Shown one piece after another: positions 27,126 through 35,362 of a stretch of DNA of 44,578 nt (positions are counted from its first letter, which is position 1; each line of letters begins with the position of its first letter). The position numbers and the translations under genes are program-made. The notes under the pieces are model-generated. The model worked only from the letters and a program-made list of their open reading frames with translations, ran no database searches and was not told the origin of the DNA. Origin of the DNA: Pedobacter mendelii (GTDB lineage Bacteria > Bacteroidota > Bacteroidia > Sphingobacteriales > Sphingobacteriaceae); assembly GCF_014635725.1 (NCBI RefSeq), contig NZ_BMDJ01000016.1, positions 1 through 44,578 on the forward strand, read 5' to 3'.

Positions 27126-27349
27126 TGTTGATATTTCTCTTTTAAACAATGCCCGCAAGGTCGAAATCCATTTTCTAAAGCATCTTTTTCTGAGTCGAAA
27201 AATACCCGGGTCTCTCTCTTCATTCGTTTACCTGATTTACAGCTTAACAAACCATAAATTTTTAAGCGATTGTTGCCTGCAAAGCAAATTTGATTATTTT
27301 TTATTTGATTTTTAATTGAAGTTGATGTTAATTTAACATGCTTTATCAT
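27101..27349 (-). CDS. Small Ada-type metal-binding protein
   Basis: About 82 residues from the ATG at 27349, which overlaps the ada stop as ATGA, implying translational coupling. The core LLSCKSGKRMKRETRVFFDSEKDALENGFRPCGHC matches the N-terminal zinc domain of Ada, but where Ada has FCRPSC here is YGLLSC, so the methyl-acceptor-type cysteine position reads Gly. A separate Cys sits about ten residues earlier (QICFAG). It may bind zinc and DNA without being the classical phosphotriester repair domain. Context (ada, alkB) ties it to alkylation damage. Confidence 0.75.
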   Translation of the reverse strand: MIKHVKLTSTSIKNQIKNNQICFAGNNRLKIYGLLSCKSGKRMKRETRVFFDSEKDALENGFRPCGHCLKEKYQQWICSVQK

Positions 27350-28194
27350 TCGCTTTCCATTTCGGATTTGGCTGCTTCCCAACCAATGATAGCTAATTTT
27401 CGATCTACTCCCCAATGGTAGCCACCCAATGCTCCGCTCGATTGAATTACTCTATGACAAGGAATTAAAAAAGCAATCGGATTATCACCAATGGCTGTTC
27501 CTACTGCTCTGGAAGCATTAGGATTTTGTAAGTTTTTGGCAATTGAGCCATAAGTTGATAATTTGCCCATCGGAATTTTTAATAAACTTTCCCAAACTTT
27601 CAGTTGAAAATCTGTTCCTTTTAGATGAAGCTTTATTTGCTCGATTTTGCTCCAATCGTGATTGAAAATAATTAGCGAATTTTGTTGTGCCAAATCCATA
27701 ATTTCTTTGTATTTAGCTGCTGGAAATTGCTTTTGAAGATTTTTAATTGCTTGATTTTCATCTTCATAGAAAGCCATGTTGCAAATTCCTTTGTCTGTTG
27801 ATGCTACTAAAATGTTTCCAAATGGGCTTTCGGCAAAACTGTAATTTATATTTAAGTTTTCTCCGCCGTTTTTATACTCGCCCGGGGTCATCCCTTCAAT
27901 ATTCACAAATAAATCGTGCAATCTGCTTGTACCCGATAAACCTGTTGCTAATGCGGTATCAAAAAGGGTTTGGTTATCTTTAAGCAGTTGCTTTGCGTAG
28001 CCGATGCTTATGTATTGTAAAAATCTTTTCGGGCTCGTTCCCGCCCATTCACTAAATAATTTTTGAAAATGGAAAGCACTAAGGTTTACTTGTTTGGCTA
28101 TTTCTTCCAAATCCGGCTGGCTTTTAAAATTAGCTTTTATGTAGTTAATCGCTTCTGTAATTCTATTAAAATTAATTTCCTCTTGTACTTTCAT
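27346..28194 (-). CDS. ada: Ada-like regulator: AraC domain fused to O6-methylguanine-DNA methyltransferase
   Basis: 282 residues from the ATG at 28194 (MKVQEEINFNRI). An AraC-type HTH (about 5-100, LEEIAKQVNLSAFHFQKLFSEWAGTSPKRF) is followed by an O6-alkylguanine methyltransferase with active site PCHRVI near residue 247 and LGGYHWG. It lacks Ada's N-terminal zinc domain; a small protein resembling that domain is encoded separately just downstream. It repairs O6-methylguanine and probably activates the operon. First gene of ada - zinc protein - alkB. Another alkylation repair gene, tag, lies upstream in the same direction. Confidence 0.9.
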   Translation of the reverse strand: MKVQEEINFNRITEAINYIKANFKSQPDLEEIAKQVNLSAFHFQKLFSEWAGTSPKRFLQYISIGYAKQLLKDNQTLFDTALATGLSGTSRLHDLFVNIEGMTPGEYKNGGENLNINYSFAESPFGNILVASTDKGICNMAFYEDENQAIKNLQKQFPAAKYKEIMDLAQQNSLIIFNHDWSKIEQIKLHLKGTDFQLKVWESLLKIPMGKLSTYGSIAKNLQNPNASRAVGTAIGDNPIAFLIPCHRVIQSSGALGGYHWGVDRKLAIIGWEAAKSEMESE

Positions 28195-28382
28195 AATCTT
28201 AATTATTAATATACAAAAGTAAGCTCGATTTAATCTATATAACACCCGAAACTTGCTAAGTTTTTCATGTAAAATTAGGCACGATAAAAAGTTGGAAACT
28301 ATGTTTAATTCGGCTTATACCTGTTTTTTTATGATTTCAAATGACCTCGCTACCATTTTTTTTCAAATCAAATCACCCGATA

Positions 28383-28940
28383 TCATGATTTTTTACTCAA
28401 CCACATTGGCTTTAGTTTTAGTATCTCCTTATTTACAGGGCAATTTTCATCGTGGCATCCTGGTAAATAACCAATACTCATTAAAAACTCGTTCACAATT
28501 TCTCCGCCAGTAAATTTAAAGGTTTTTTTAAAAATCTTTACCCATTCTTCTTTGGTTTTCGGATGATGACTTTCCAGCCATTTTTCGAAAGAACCAAACT
28601 CTTTCTGCAGTAATAAAATGGTTTTTGCATTTTCAATTGCGGCATTAATTTTTAAACGATTGCGAATAATTCCGGCATCCTTAAGCAGCCTTTCCCAATC
28701 CGATTCATTGTATGCTGCAACTTTTTTAATTTTGAAATTATCATATGCAAGACGAAAAGGTTTCTCTTTTTTTAGAATGGTTTCCCAACTTAATCCTGCC
28801 TGATTAATTTCCATCACCAATCTGCCAAATAATTCATTATCATCATGTATCGGGAAGCCGTAATGATTATCATGATAATTTTTATGCAAAGCCTTTCTTT
28901 CCTCTGGTTGCATTAGTTCAATAGCAGTACAATACGACAT
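28383..28940 (-). CDS. tag: DNA-3-methyladenine glycosylase I
   Basis: 185 residues. It excises 3-methyladenine from alkylated DNA. DNHYGFPIHDDNELFGRLVMEINQAGLSWETILKK contains the conserved Glu and Trp of the base pocket, and the zinc-ligand region near the C-terminus (GYLPGCHDENCPV) is present. It is about 190 bases upstream of the ada start and on the same strand, making an alkylation-repair block with ada, the zinc protein and alkB. Confidence 0.93.
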   Translation of the reverse strand: MSYCTAIELMQPEERKALHKNYHDNHYGFPIHDDNELFGRLVMEINQAGLSWETILKKEKPFRLAYDNFKIKKVAAYNESDWERLLKDAGIIRNRLKINAAIENAKTILLLQKEFGSFEKWLESHHPKTKEEWVKIFKKTFKFTGGEIVNEFLMSIGYLPGCHDENCPVNKEILKLKPMWLSKKS

Positions 28941-28970
28941 TTTTAGTTTTTATAAAACGGTTGATTATCA

Positions 28971-29888
28971 TTAATTAAAAGATGCCCTGAATTTCAACGG
29001 AGAAAGATTGGTTTTAGTTTTGAACAACTTACTAAATGATTGAGGATGTTCGAAGCCAAGCTCGTAAGCTATCTCACTTACAGATAAATCGGTTGCTGAT
29101 AATTTTTCTTTAGCCTTTTCCATCAATTTATTGTGAATGTGTTGCTGAGTACTCTGTCCGGTTAGTACTTTTAATAAGCTGCTTAAATAATTTGGTGAAA
29201 CGTTTAATGCTTCCGCGATGAGTTGTACACTTGGTATACCCTTTTTTGCCAGTTTATCACTTTCGAAATGGTTGGTAAGAATGCTTTCCAGCTGGTTAAG
29301 TATGGTATGATTTGATATTTTTCTGGTTAAAAACTGGCGATGATAAAATCGATCTGAATAAGTAAGTAAAAGTTCTAGTTGCGCCAGCATAACGTTCTGA
29401 CTGAATTTATCAATATTTGAGTGATATTCTTGTTGAATGTTTTGCATGATTGCCGCAATTGTATTTTCTTCCTTCTCCGAGAGGAAAAGCGCCTCATGTA
29501 CAGAATAATCGAAAAATTCGCTTTGCTTAATAATTTTGGCTAAAGGAGTGTTTCATAAAAAATCGGGATGAACGAGTAACATCCATCCCGATTGGTTTAA
29601 AGTTGTATGTTTTTCTACTTCAATACGAAAAATCTGACCTGGCGAAATAAAAAACATGATGCCTTCATCAAAATCATATTTCTGCTGTCCGTATCTTATT
29701 TTAGCATTGAAATTTCTTTTCAGTGCAATGGAATAAAAATCTAAGAGAATACTGTTTTCGCCTTCAGGCATTCTTTTAACATCAGCTAAGTTTATTACAC
29801 TAATTAGCGGATGCTCTGGTTTTGGTAATCCCCTAAATTTATGAAAATCACTAATCGTTTTAAATTTATGAAATTGGAGTTTCGCCAT
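28971..29888 (-). pseudogene. AraC-family regulator interrupted by one in-frame TGA
   Basis: A 306-codon frame from the ATG at 29888 (MAKLQFHKFKTI) to the stop at 28971, broken only by TGA at 29553-29555 (codon 112). Before the stop is a cupin-like AraC sensor domain (EGIMFFISPGQIFRIEVE...LVHPDFL); after it the same frame continues NTPLAKIIKQSEFFDYSVH and ends with an AraC HTH (SVSEIAYELGFEHPQSFSKLFKTKT). In homologues the residue after HPDFL is Trp (HPDFLW; from memory), so TGG to TGA is the simplest explanation. It lies 16 bases downstream of a second broken gene that it may once have regulated. Confidence 0.85.
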
Positions 29889-29903
29889 GGTCTAAGTTAA
29901 ATA

Positions 29904-30800
29904 TTATTGGTTAAAGGCAACAGCAAATTCTTTGGCATAATCTGTCATTTTTACTTTACCCATAACAGCAGGTTTGTTTTTGTAATAATCTTCTGCAAGT
30001 AATCCGCTGTGTAAGGCAGCATACATTTCTATCAGGCCTGCTGCAATTTTTGGATTCATACCAATAGAAATTAAACCTTTCAATGTTTCTTCATCCGATA
30101 CAACTATCCATTTTAAATCTGGTTTTCCAATGGCTTCACCTAAAATTCTGGCAGTTTCATTACCTGATAAGTCTTCGCTTCCTACAGACCGTGCCTTTCT
30201 ACCACTAAATGAAGTAATTAATTCTTCTGCTATAGCGGCCGCAATATCAACTGGAGAAACCCATGGAATTATATCATTGCCGCCGTAGTTTGCAACAATT
30301 GAACCATTGAATTTTATCATCTCTATATAACCAAGTAGATTGTAATAAAAAGAGTTCGGACGCATGTGCGTGATAGCAACATCTGCAGGCAATTCGTTTA
30401 ATATCAATTCGACATGGTGTGCGCCAGCTAAAATTCCATTCCCTTCAGCTAAATTTCCTCCAATTGTGCTTAAATTTACAACACGCTTTACACTCGCGTT
30501 TTTAATGGCATAAGCATAATTTTTACCCAAATCTTTGTAATAAGCTAATAAATCTAAATTTGGATCGAAATAATTGCCGGGAGGCACCATCGTGTATACT
30601 GCATCTGTTCCGCTAAAAGTTTTTGATAAAAATTCAACATCGTGTTAAGAACCTATTGCTGCGTTTGCACCAAGTGATTCAATTTCTTTTTGCTTTTCAG
30701 GCTTGCTGCTGATAACTGTAATGGCATGCCCTTTTTGCACTAACGCTATGGTTAGTGGCTTACTGATGTGTCCTAATGAACCTGTTATGATAATTTTCAT
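29904..30800 (-). pseudogene. NmrA-like NAD(P)-binding oxidoreductase interrupted by one in-frame TAA
   Basis: A 299-codon frame from the ATG at 30800 (MKIIITGSLGHISKPL, dinucleotide-binding TGSxGxI motif) to the stop at 29904, broken by TAA at 30645-30647 (codon 52). The downstream part continues in the same frame: HDVEFLSKTFSGTDAVYTMVPP and the NmrA/SDR core RVVNLSTIGG...THMRPNSFYYN...PWVSPVDIAAA. A shortened protein could start at an internal ATG (30590) but would lack the nucleotide-binding loop. It is followed by the broken AraC gene, so both members of the locus are damaged. Confidence 0.85.
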
Positions 30801-30999
30801 TTTCTATTATTTGATTATTCAAATTTCTGAAGAATCAAACAACCAGAAGTAACCAAATCTACTGTAGTTGTAGTCGAAAAGATAATTATTTAAGGTTAAG
30901 CGGATAGAACAATCACATTCATATTTAGGTATAAAATATTGATACCAGGTTTCTTGAATACATGAATATTTCTAATTATGTTAACAAAACTGTTTAGTT

Positions 31000-31557
31000 C
31001 TAAACCTTCAGCAAACCGCGAAATCCCCTTCCGGCATAGTAAGATTCTGCTCCATTGTGGTAGGTGAATACATTATCATATCGGCGATCACAAAAAATTG
31101 CTCCGCCAAGTTTTCTAATCTGGTTCGGTGTTTTTACCCAGCTCGATATTTTAGTATCAAACTTTCCGAGTTTTTGCAGGTATCGATATTGTTCTTCATC
31201 TAAAATCTCAATACCCATAACAACAGCCATATTAACCGCACTATTTAAAGGTTTATACTCTTTTCTTGATTCCAAGGCTTCATGATCATAGCAAATACTT
31301 CTTCGGCCTTTGGGGCTTTCTGCCGAGCAATCGAAAAAAAAGTAATCATCGGTTTCCTTATTGTAGCCAACTACATCAGGCTCACCTCCTGTTATTTCCA
31401 TCTCTCCAATTGACTTAACTTTTTCAGTATTCGCCTCTAACTTAGATTGAACTTTAGCCCATTCAATGTTTTCATGGCGATTCATGTTTTTCTCGAAACG
31501 GATTTTTAAAATGTTGAACAGTTCTTCATTTTGTTGGATTGACATTTCATTTTTCAT
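31000..31557 (-). CDS. DUF4256 domain-containing protein
   Basis: 185 residues with the hallmarks of DUF4256: EPDVVGYNKETDDYFFFDCSAESPKGRRSICYDHEALESRKE, then a helical middle and the end FCDRRYDNVFTYHNGAESYYAGRGFRGLLKV. Soluble, no signal. Family function is unknown. It is the last ordinary chromosomal gene before the cassette-like region begins. Confidence 0.85.
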   Translation of the reverse strand: MKNEMSIQQNEELFNILKIRFEKNMNRHENIEWAKVQSKLEANTEKVKSIGEMEITGGEPDVVGYNKETDDYFFFDCSAESPKGRRSICYDHEALESRKEYKPLNSAVNMAVVMGIEILDEEQYRYLQKLGKFDTKISSWVKTPNQIRKLGGAIFCDRRYDNVFTYHNGAESYYAGRGFRGLLKV

Positions 31558-31664
31558 AATTAATAATTTCCTTTAATTCAATTAAATCGAATACTCAAAA
31601 TTTATATGTAGATAAGTTTTCAATAAAAAAAACTACTGTAAATGCCTTAGTAATTGATGCAATT

Positions 31665-31892
31665 TTAAATTTTATTTTTCGGATTAATTAAAGTTTTTTC
31701 TTGTGTATCTAATAATCCTGCTGCTTTCAAGTAGTCTATTTTTCTATTTGTTACAAAAAATACTGTCTCATTAAAGTTTTTATCTAAATTTTAATGATGT
31801 AATACTTCATCAAACAGTTTGGTTTGTCCATAAGTAAGATGTACTAGTAAAATAAATGCGATAACTAAAATTTTATTCGTTCTTAAATTTAA
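31665..31892 (-). pseudogene. Remnant of a small secreted-protein gene
   Basis: On the minus strand a frame runs RTNKILVIAFILLVHLTYGQ, a typical Bacteroidota signal peptide, then TKLFDEVLHH, an in-frame TAA (31791-31793), and continues NLDKNFNETVFFVTNRKID, YLKAAGLLDTQEKTLINP to a stop at 31665-31667. No good start codon is present (a TTA where ATG would be expected near 31890). The coherent signal peptide and continuous second half argue for a decayed gene of about 75 codons. Its upstream end lies about 20 bases from the decayed attC-like site S0, as for genes in the intact cassettes. Family unknown. Confidence 0.45.
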
Positions 31893-31912
31893 TGGTCTGT
31901 TCTATTATAAAT

Positions 31913-32030
31913 GGTACATAATGTTTTTTGCTTGGCGACACAGCATATTTTTAGCATTAAAGTTAAATAGAATTCTTACTGTTGAGCCTTTCACAAATTT
32001 TTCATATAAGCAAATTAGCTACTGTTAGAA
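31913..32030. repeat. Decayed attC-like site S0
   Basis: TAATGTTTTTTGCTTGGCG near 31919-31937 aligns with the intact start TAACGTTTTGCGGCTTGGCG of S7 with one substitution in the AAC box and a short deletion. The far end has CTACTGTTAGAA, resembling ...CACTGTTAGCG of S3. It ends 6 bases before the TPR gene stop. Confidence 0.5.
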
Positions 32031-32035
32031 ATGGA

Positions 32036-32914
32036 TTATTTTTGACTTTCTATAATTTTTCTTGCATTTTCGTTTTTAGGATTTAGTTTCAAAGCCTTTT
32101 TATAAGCATTTAAACTTTCTTCTTTTTTTCCTAGCAGTAGTAAGCACTCTCCTAAGCTATCAAAAGTATTAAACTGATTCGGATATAATTTGGTATTCAA
32201 AATGAAAATTTCTAAAGCATCGTTCTCTTTTTTTGCCTTTAGCAACTCATACGCAAAACCATTCAACTCATTTTCACTTGTATTATAAGCCGATTTTAAA
32301 CCTTTTTTGTGCTCAGATTTTATAAACTTAATTGTCTGGTTTATTGAACTGGATTTTGAATGAAATTCTGAAATTGGTGTCAAGTTCATATTTCGTTCTT
32401 TTAGAATTTGCTCTGCGAGTGTTTCTACTTTATAAAATTTTCTTTGTTCGTCTGTAACTTGGGTTGAATCAATATCATATCGTTTCCATTTTGTCTCCCC
32501 ATTGTTCATTACATACTGTGTTCCATAAATCTGCGGTTTTTTTTGTCTCATTAAATCTCTGTCGATAGCTGCAGCCAATAACCATTTATTAATTGTACTG
32601 TCTAATTCAATGGCTTTTTTCATATGTTTTACAGCCATTGAAGAAGCTATGGTATCGTTATCATGTTGAAAAATCATAGCAGAATTGTAGTAATCTTTTC
32701 CTGTTATAATTTGTTCTGAATTTATCATCTCATAAACTCTTTTTTCTCTTTCTTTATCTTGCTTTGATAAAACAGACCAATTAATGTTTTTTACCATTCT
32801 TGAGCTTTGGTCTTCATTGTACATTTTTTGTAATTCACTATTATCTGTCTGTGCTAAAACAGTTAAAGGAAAAATGAAGAGAGATAAAATTTTTAAAAAT
32901 TTACATAATTTCAT
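32036..32914 (-). CDS. Secreted TPR-containing protein at the left end of the array
   Basis: About 292 residues from the ATG at 32914, which begins a clean signal peptide (MKLCKFLKILSLFIFPLTVLAQ); a start 14 codons earlier is possible. The C-terminal 100 residues hold two or three TPR-like units (GFAYELLKAKKENDALEIF, then AYKKALKLNPKNENARKI). The middle is helical with no known family. It is likely periplasmic. The stop is 6 bases from S0; a GNAT gene lies 110 bases upstream in the same direction without an intervening site, so both may belong to one unit or a site has been lost. Confidence 0.7.
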   Translation of the reverse strand: MKLCKFLKILSLFIFPLTVLAQTDNSELQKMYNEDQSSRMVKNINWSVLSKQDKEREKRVYEMINSEQIITGKDYYNSAMIFQHDNDTIASSMAVKHMKKAIELDSTINKWLLAAAIDRDLMRQKKPQIYGTQYVMNNGETKWKRYDIDSTQVTDEQRKFYKVETLAEQILKERNMNLTPISEFHSKSSSINQTIKFIKSEHKKGLKSAYNTSENELNGFAYELLKAKKENDALEIFILNTKLYPNQFNTFDSLGECLLLLGKKEESLNAYKKALKLNPKNENARKIIESQK

Positions 32915-33024
32915 ACAAGGTGCATTGATGGTTATATTAAATTGTAACTTTTTCATAATTTTAATGTTTGTTTAATTAATCTTCCAAGTTTTTGCTTTCA
33001 TCATCCTTCATGTATCAATAAGAT

Positions 33025-33552
33025 TTATTGTATCAAAGTGAAAATAATTAAATCAGGATTTTCTTTGTCTGTTTCTGTAGATTTTACAAAATTTAATTTT
33101 AACAAAAGCTTAGTTGAATTCTGATTGTTGCAATGCGTAAGCGCAAGTAAATTTCTAAGCTTTAATGCATGAAAAGCATAGTTGATAACTATTTGTGCCG
33201 CTTCTTTCATTATTCCTTGACTTTGAAATTTTGTCATAAGCTCATATCCAATTTCGCAACTATTTTTTTCGCTTGAAAAGTTAAAAATACAAATTGTCCC
33301 AACAAATTTTTTTGTATCTGTCAAGGTAATCGCCCAATAAAATGCAATGTTTTTTTCGATGCTATCATTAACCTTATTGATAAAGTTTATTGCGTCTTCA
33401 ATTGTTTTGCTTGGTACTCTATCAAGATATTTATTTATTTCTGTGTCAGTACGCAAAGCAAAAATATCTTGCTGGTCGTTAATTTCTAATTGTCTAAGAG
33501 TTAGCCTTTCACTTGTTAAAATTGGAAAAGGTGCGAAATTTATGTTTTTCAT
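33025..33552 (-). CDS. GNAT acetyltransferase (RimJ/RimL-like)
   Basis: 175 residues. N-terminal LTSERLTLRQLEINDQQDIF and the acetyl-CoA loop IGYELMTKFQSQGIMKEAAQIVINYAF are typical of RimJ/RimL-type N-acetyltransferases that modify protein N-termini or small amines. It is soluble. Its start lies about 45 bases from the low-coordinate box of S1. Acetyltransferases are frequent integron cargo, but the acceptor cannot be predicted. Confidence 0.85.
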   Translation of the reverse strand: MKNINFAPFPILTSERLTLRQLEINDQQDIFALRTDTEINKYLDRVPSKTIEDAINFINKVNDSIEKNIAFYWAITLTDTKKFVGTICIFNFSSEKNSCEIGYELMTKFQSQGIMKEAAQIVINYAFHALKLRNLLALTHCNNQNSTKLLLKLNFVKSTETDKENPDLIIFTLIQ

Positions 33553-33597
33553 TTTGTCTTATTTACTTAGTCTGTGTAACGGGGTGTAATTTCGAGA

Positions 33598-33705
33598 TCG
33601 TTAACGTTTTAGGTATTGCCGAAGAAATAGGTTTTTAGCCCAAATGTTGATGCGGAGATAAGCGGAGAACCGAACCGCCACTTTTGTAAAACCCTTGCTA
33701 GCGGT
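33598..33705. repeat. attC-like site S1
   Basis: Starts CGTTAACGTTTTAGG and ends AAAACCCTTGCTAGCGG. GTTTTAGG and AAAACCC can pair near the ends; the high box is GCTAGCG, a one-base variant of GTTAGCG. A second box-like GTGTAAC at 33574-33580 lies just outside. Confidence 0.6.
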
Positions 33706-33833
33706 TCATCGTTTTCTACCTTACTGTTTACATCATTAAACCTTCGATTCAACAACTGCAAGATTATTAATAAGTTTCCATTCGTTGTCAATGTCAAGAT
33801 TTTATTTATTCGTTTGATATATTCTTCGTTCAT
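33609..33833 (-). CDS. Very small cassette ORF that reads into an attC-like hairpin
   Basis: 74 codons from the ATG at 33833. Only the first 43 or so residues (MNEEYIKRINKILTLTTNGN, then LLIILQLLNRRFNDV) come from the roughly 165-base unit between S1 and S2; the rest is translated hairpin S1. No match to a known family. It may be a small real peptide, the start of a truncated gene, or a non-coding cassette. Start position 34 bases from the S2 box is consistent with the neighbouring cassettes. Confidence 0.35.
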   Translation of the reverse strand: MNEEYIKRINKILTLTTNGNLLIILQLLNRRFNDVNSKVENDEPLARVLQKWRFGSPLISASTFGLKTYFFGNT

Positions 33834-33866
33834 TTCGTTTGTTGTGAAGTGTCGTTTTACAATGAT

Positions 33867-33989
33867 CGCTAACGTTGAAGCATTGGCGTTTTAGGGGCAA
33901 TCAAGGCTTGCCAGCCTAAATGCTTGCACCAAAGATAAATAGAATACAAATGTTCAGCCTATGTTCGTCAGCCAATGCAATGTTAGCTG
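33867..33989. repeat. attC-like site S2
   Basis: Low end CGCTAACGTTGAAGCATTGGC pairs with high end GCCAATGCAATGTTAGC: 8-bp inner stem GCATTGGC/GCCAATGC, unpaired spacer, then GCTAAC/GTTAGC. Classical two-box hairpin with unequal central spacers. Confidence 0.72.
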
Positions 33990-33997
33990 AAGTTATA

Positions 33998-34543
33998 CTA
34001 TTTTCCATAGTTCTCTGTCTTTAATAACGAGTAAACAACAGAGTCTTCCATTCTGCTATTTTTCCAATAATGTTCTCTCAATACACCTTCTTTAGTAAAG
34101 TTAAATTTAGCTATTAGTTTAAGAGATGGTATGTTGTCAGGTCCAATAAAGGCTTCAATTCTATGTAAATTCATCTTTTTAAAGCCATATTCAATTATTG
34201 TGAATAAAGCCTCCGTCATTATTCCTTTTGATTTTTGAAGGTTTTCTGAAAGTGCATAACCAATTTCTGCACGGTTATGTTCCACATACCAAGTATGAAA
34301 ACCACACCATCCGATTATTTTGTCTGAATCTTTTTCGATGATTTGAAAAAGTAGAAAAGATTTATTAAAAGTGGAAATCCCTTTATCTAATTTTTCTCTC
34401 TCTTTACTCAGTTCTTTATCTGATGATAAACCAAAAAATAATTTTATTTCAGTATCAGAATATTTATTAAAAACGTACTTATAAACTTCTGGGTCTAGTC
34501 GTCTTAAATTTAGTCTTTTGGTTGTTAAAATTTCAAATTCCAT
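33998..34543 (-). CDS. GNAT acetyltransferase, second cassette copy
   Basis: 181 residues from the ATG at 34543 (MEFEILTTKRLNLRRL). The longer frame starting at 34597 begins inside hairpin S3 and is rejected. IIGWCGFHTWYVEHNRAEIGYALSENLQKSKGIMTEALFTIIEYGF and the HRIEAFIGPDNIPSLKLIAKFNF segment mark the RimJ/RimL-like GNAT fold. It shares only family-level similarity with the GNAT at 33025-33552. Stop lies 9 bases from S2 and start 33 bases from S3, so the gene fills its cassette. Confidence 0.87.
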   Translation of the reverse strand: MEFEILTTKRLNLRRLDPEVYKYVFNKYSDTEIKLFFGLSSDKELSKEREKLDKGISTFNKSFLLFQIIEKDSDKIIGWCGFHTWYVEHNRAEIGYALSENLQKSKGIMTEALFTIIEYGFKKMNLHRIEAFIGPDNIPSLKLIAKFNFTKEGVLREHYWKNSRMEDSVVYSLLKTENYGK

Positions 34544-34575
34544 TTGTTTAAAGATGTTGGGTTTCACAATTATGC

Positions 34576-34668
34576 CTAACGTTTTGGGGCTTGGCAAAGT
34601 GGAAAATTAGAAGTACAAATGTTCAATTCAGCACTTCTGTATCCATTTTGCCAAGCCACTGTTAGCGG
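34576..34668. repeat. attC-like site S3
   Basis: The clearest hairpin: GCCTAAC (perfect RYYYAAC), spacer, GGCTTGGCAAA pairing exactly with TTTGCCAAGCC, short spacer, GTTAGCG. Spacers are unequal (about 7 versus 3 bases). Internal AAGTGGAAAATTAGAAGTAC is shared with S5. Confidence 0.78.
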
Positions 34669-34706
34669 TTCGTTGTTCTTCTTTCGTCAGCAGTTTATGT
34701 GCTGTA

Positions 34707-35162
34707 TTATTCGTCATTCAATGAATTAATTCCCTGTTCTTTAAGTTTTGCTAATGCGTCTTTCATTGCTTTAACTTGTTCTGGTGGATGTCCTTGCCAA
34801 TTAGTAACTTCTCCAATTATTTTAAAAGGATTTGTCGAACGATAAGATTTTGTCGGGTTACCCGGGAATTTTTTGTCAGTCAGGTCAGGGTCGTCTTCAA
34901 TTGGTCCTGTAGGTTCAACTAAATAAATCCTTTCACGTTCTACACCAAATGCAAGTTCAGCACCCCAAATTGCAGCATCCAATGTGGCAGAAAGGAAAAT
35001 GTATTTTGCATTTTTTCTATGTCCGTAATTAGAGTTAAAACCAACTTCGATAAACTCGCCAACTTTCAAGTCAGACCTCGTCCCGTGAAAATATGTCTGT
35101 GCAAAAGGTGTCGCACCGTGTACATTAGATTTTTCGTTGCTGTTAGTTTTTTCCGTTGTCAT
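34707..35162 (-). CDS. arr: Rifampin ADP-ribosyltransferase (Arr)
   Basis: 151 residues, the family's usual length. Arr inactivates rifamycins by transferring ADP-ribose from NAD+ to the antibiotic's C23 hydroxyl. All signatures are present: TYFHGT (His26), AKYIFLSATLDAAIWGAELA (Tyr54), YLVEPTGPIEDDP (Asp90/91) and KFPGNPTKSYRS; these correspond to the His-Tyr-Asp catalytic set described for the mycobacterial enzyme. A relative, arr-2, is a well-known class 1 integron cassette. Here the gene sits alone between S3 and S4, with the start 52 bases from the S4 box. Resistance is expected if expressed; no promoter is evident. Confidence 0.93.
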   Translation of the reverse strand: MTTEKTNSNEKSNVHGATPFAQTYFHGTRSDLKVGEFIEVGFNSNYGHRKNAKYIFLSATLDAAIWGAELAFGVERERIYLVEPTGPIEDDPDLTDKKFPGNPTKSYRSTNPFKIIGEVTNWQGHPPEQVKAMKDALAKLKEQGINSLNDE

Positions 35163-35213
35163 AATTTATTTTTAAAAGTTTTTGTGTCTGCTTGGTTGTC
35201 GTCATACAATGAT

Positions 35214-35349
35214 CGCTAACGGTTTAAGGCTTGCGACGGTGTGGCAATAGGATTACTTCAGCCCAACGCTTGCACAAAAGCCAAATTGAAAAACTAAACC
35301 TGAGCCTTTGCACGTCAGCCACACTATTGCAAAACCTCTGTTTTGTGCT
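35214..35349. repeat. attC-like site S4
   Basis: Low box CGCTAAC, inner segments GGCTTGC...GTGTGGC against GCCACAC...TTGCAAAACC, high box GTTTTGTGC. The odd high box is matched not by its own low box but by the low box of S5 (GCACACAAC). Confidence 0.65.
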
Positions 35350-35362
35350 GTTTTGTTTCTCG

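Noticed and set aside
28253..28513. 86-codon plus-strand frame between ada and tag
   Set aside because: It overlaps the tag gene end on the opposite strand, has no family features and covers the ada promoter region.
34544..34597. Longer start for the second GNAT (MPSPKTLGIIV...)
   Set aside because: It begins inside attC-like site S3 and translates the hairpin; the ATG at 34543 matches the family N-terminus.
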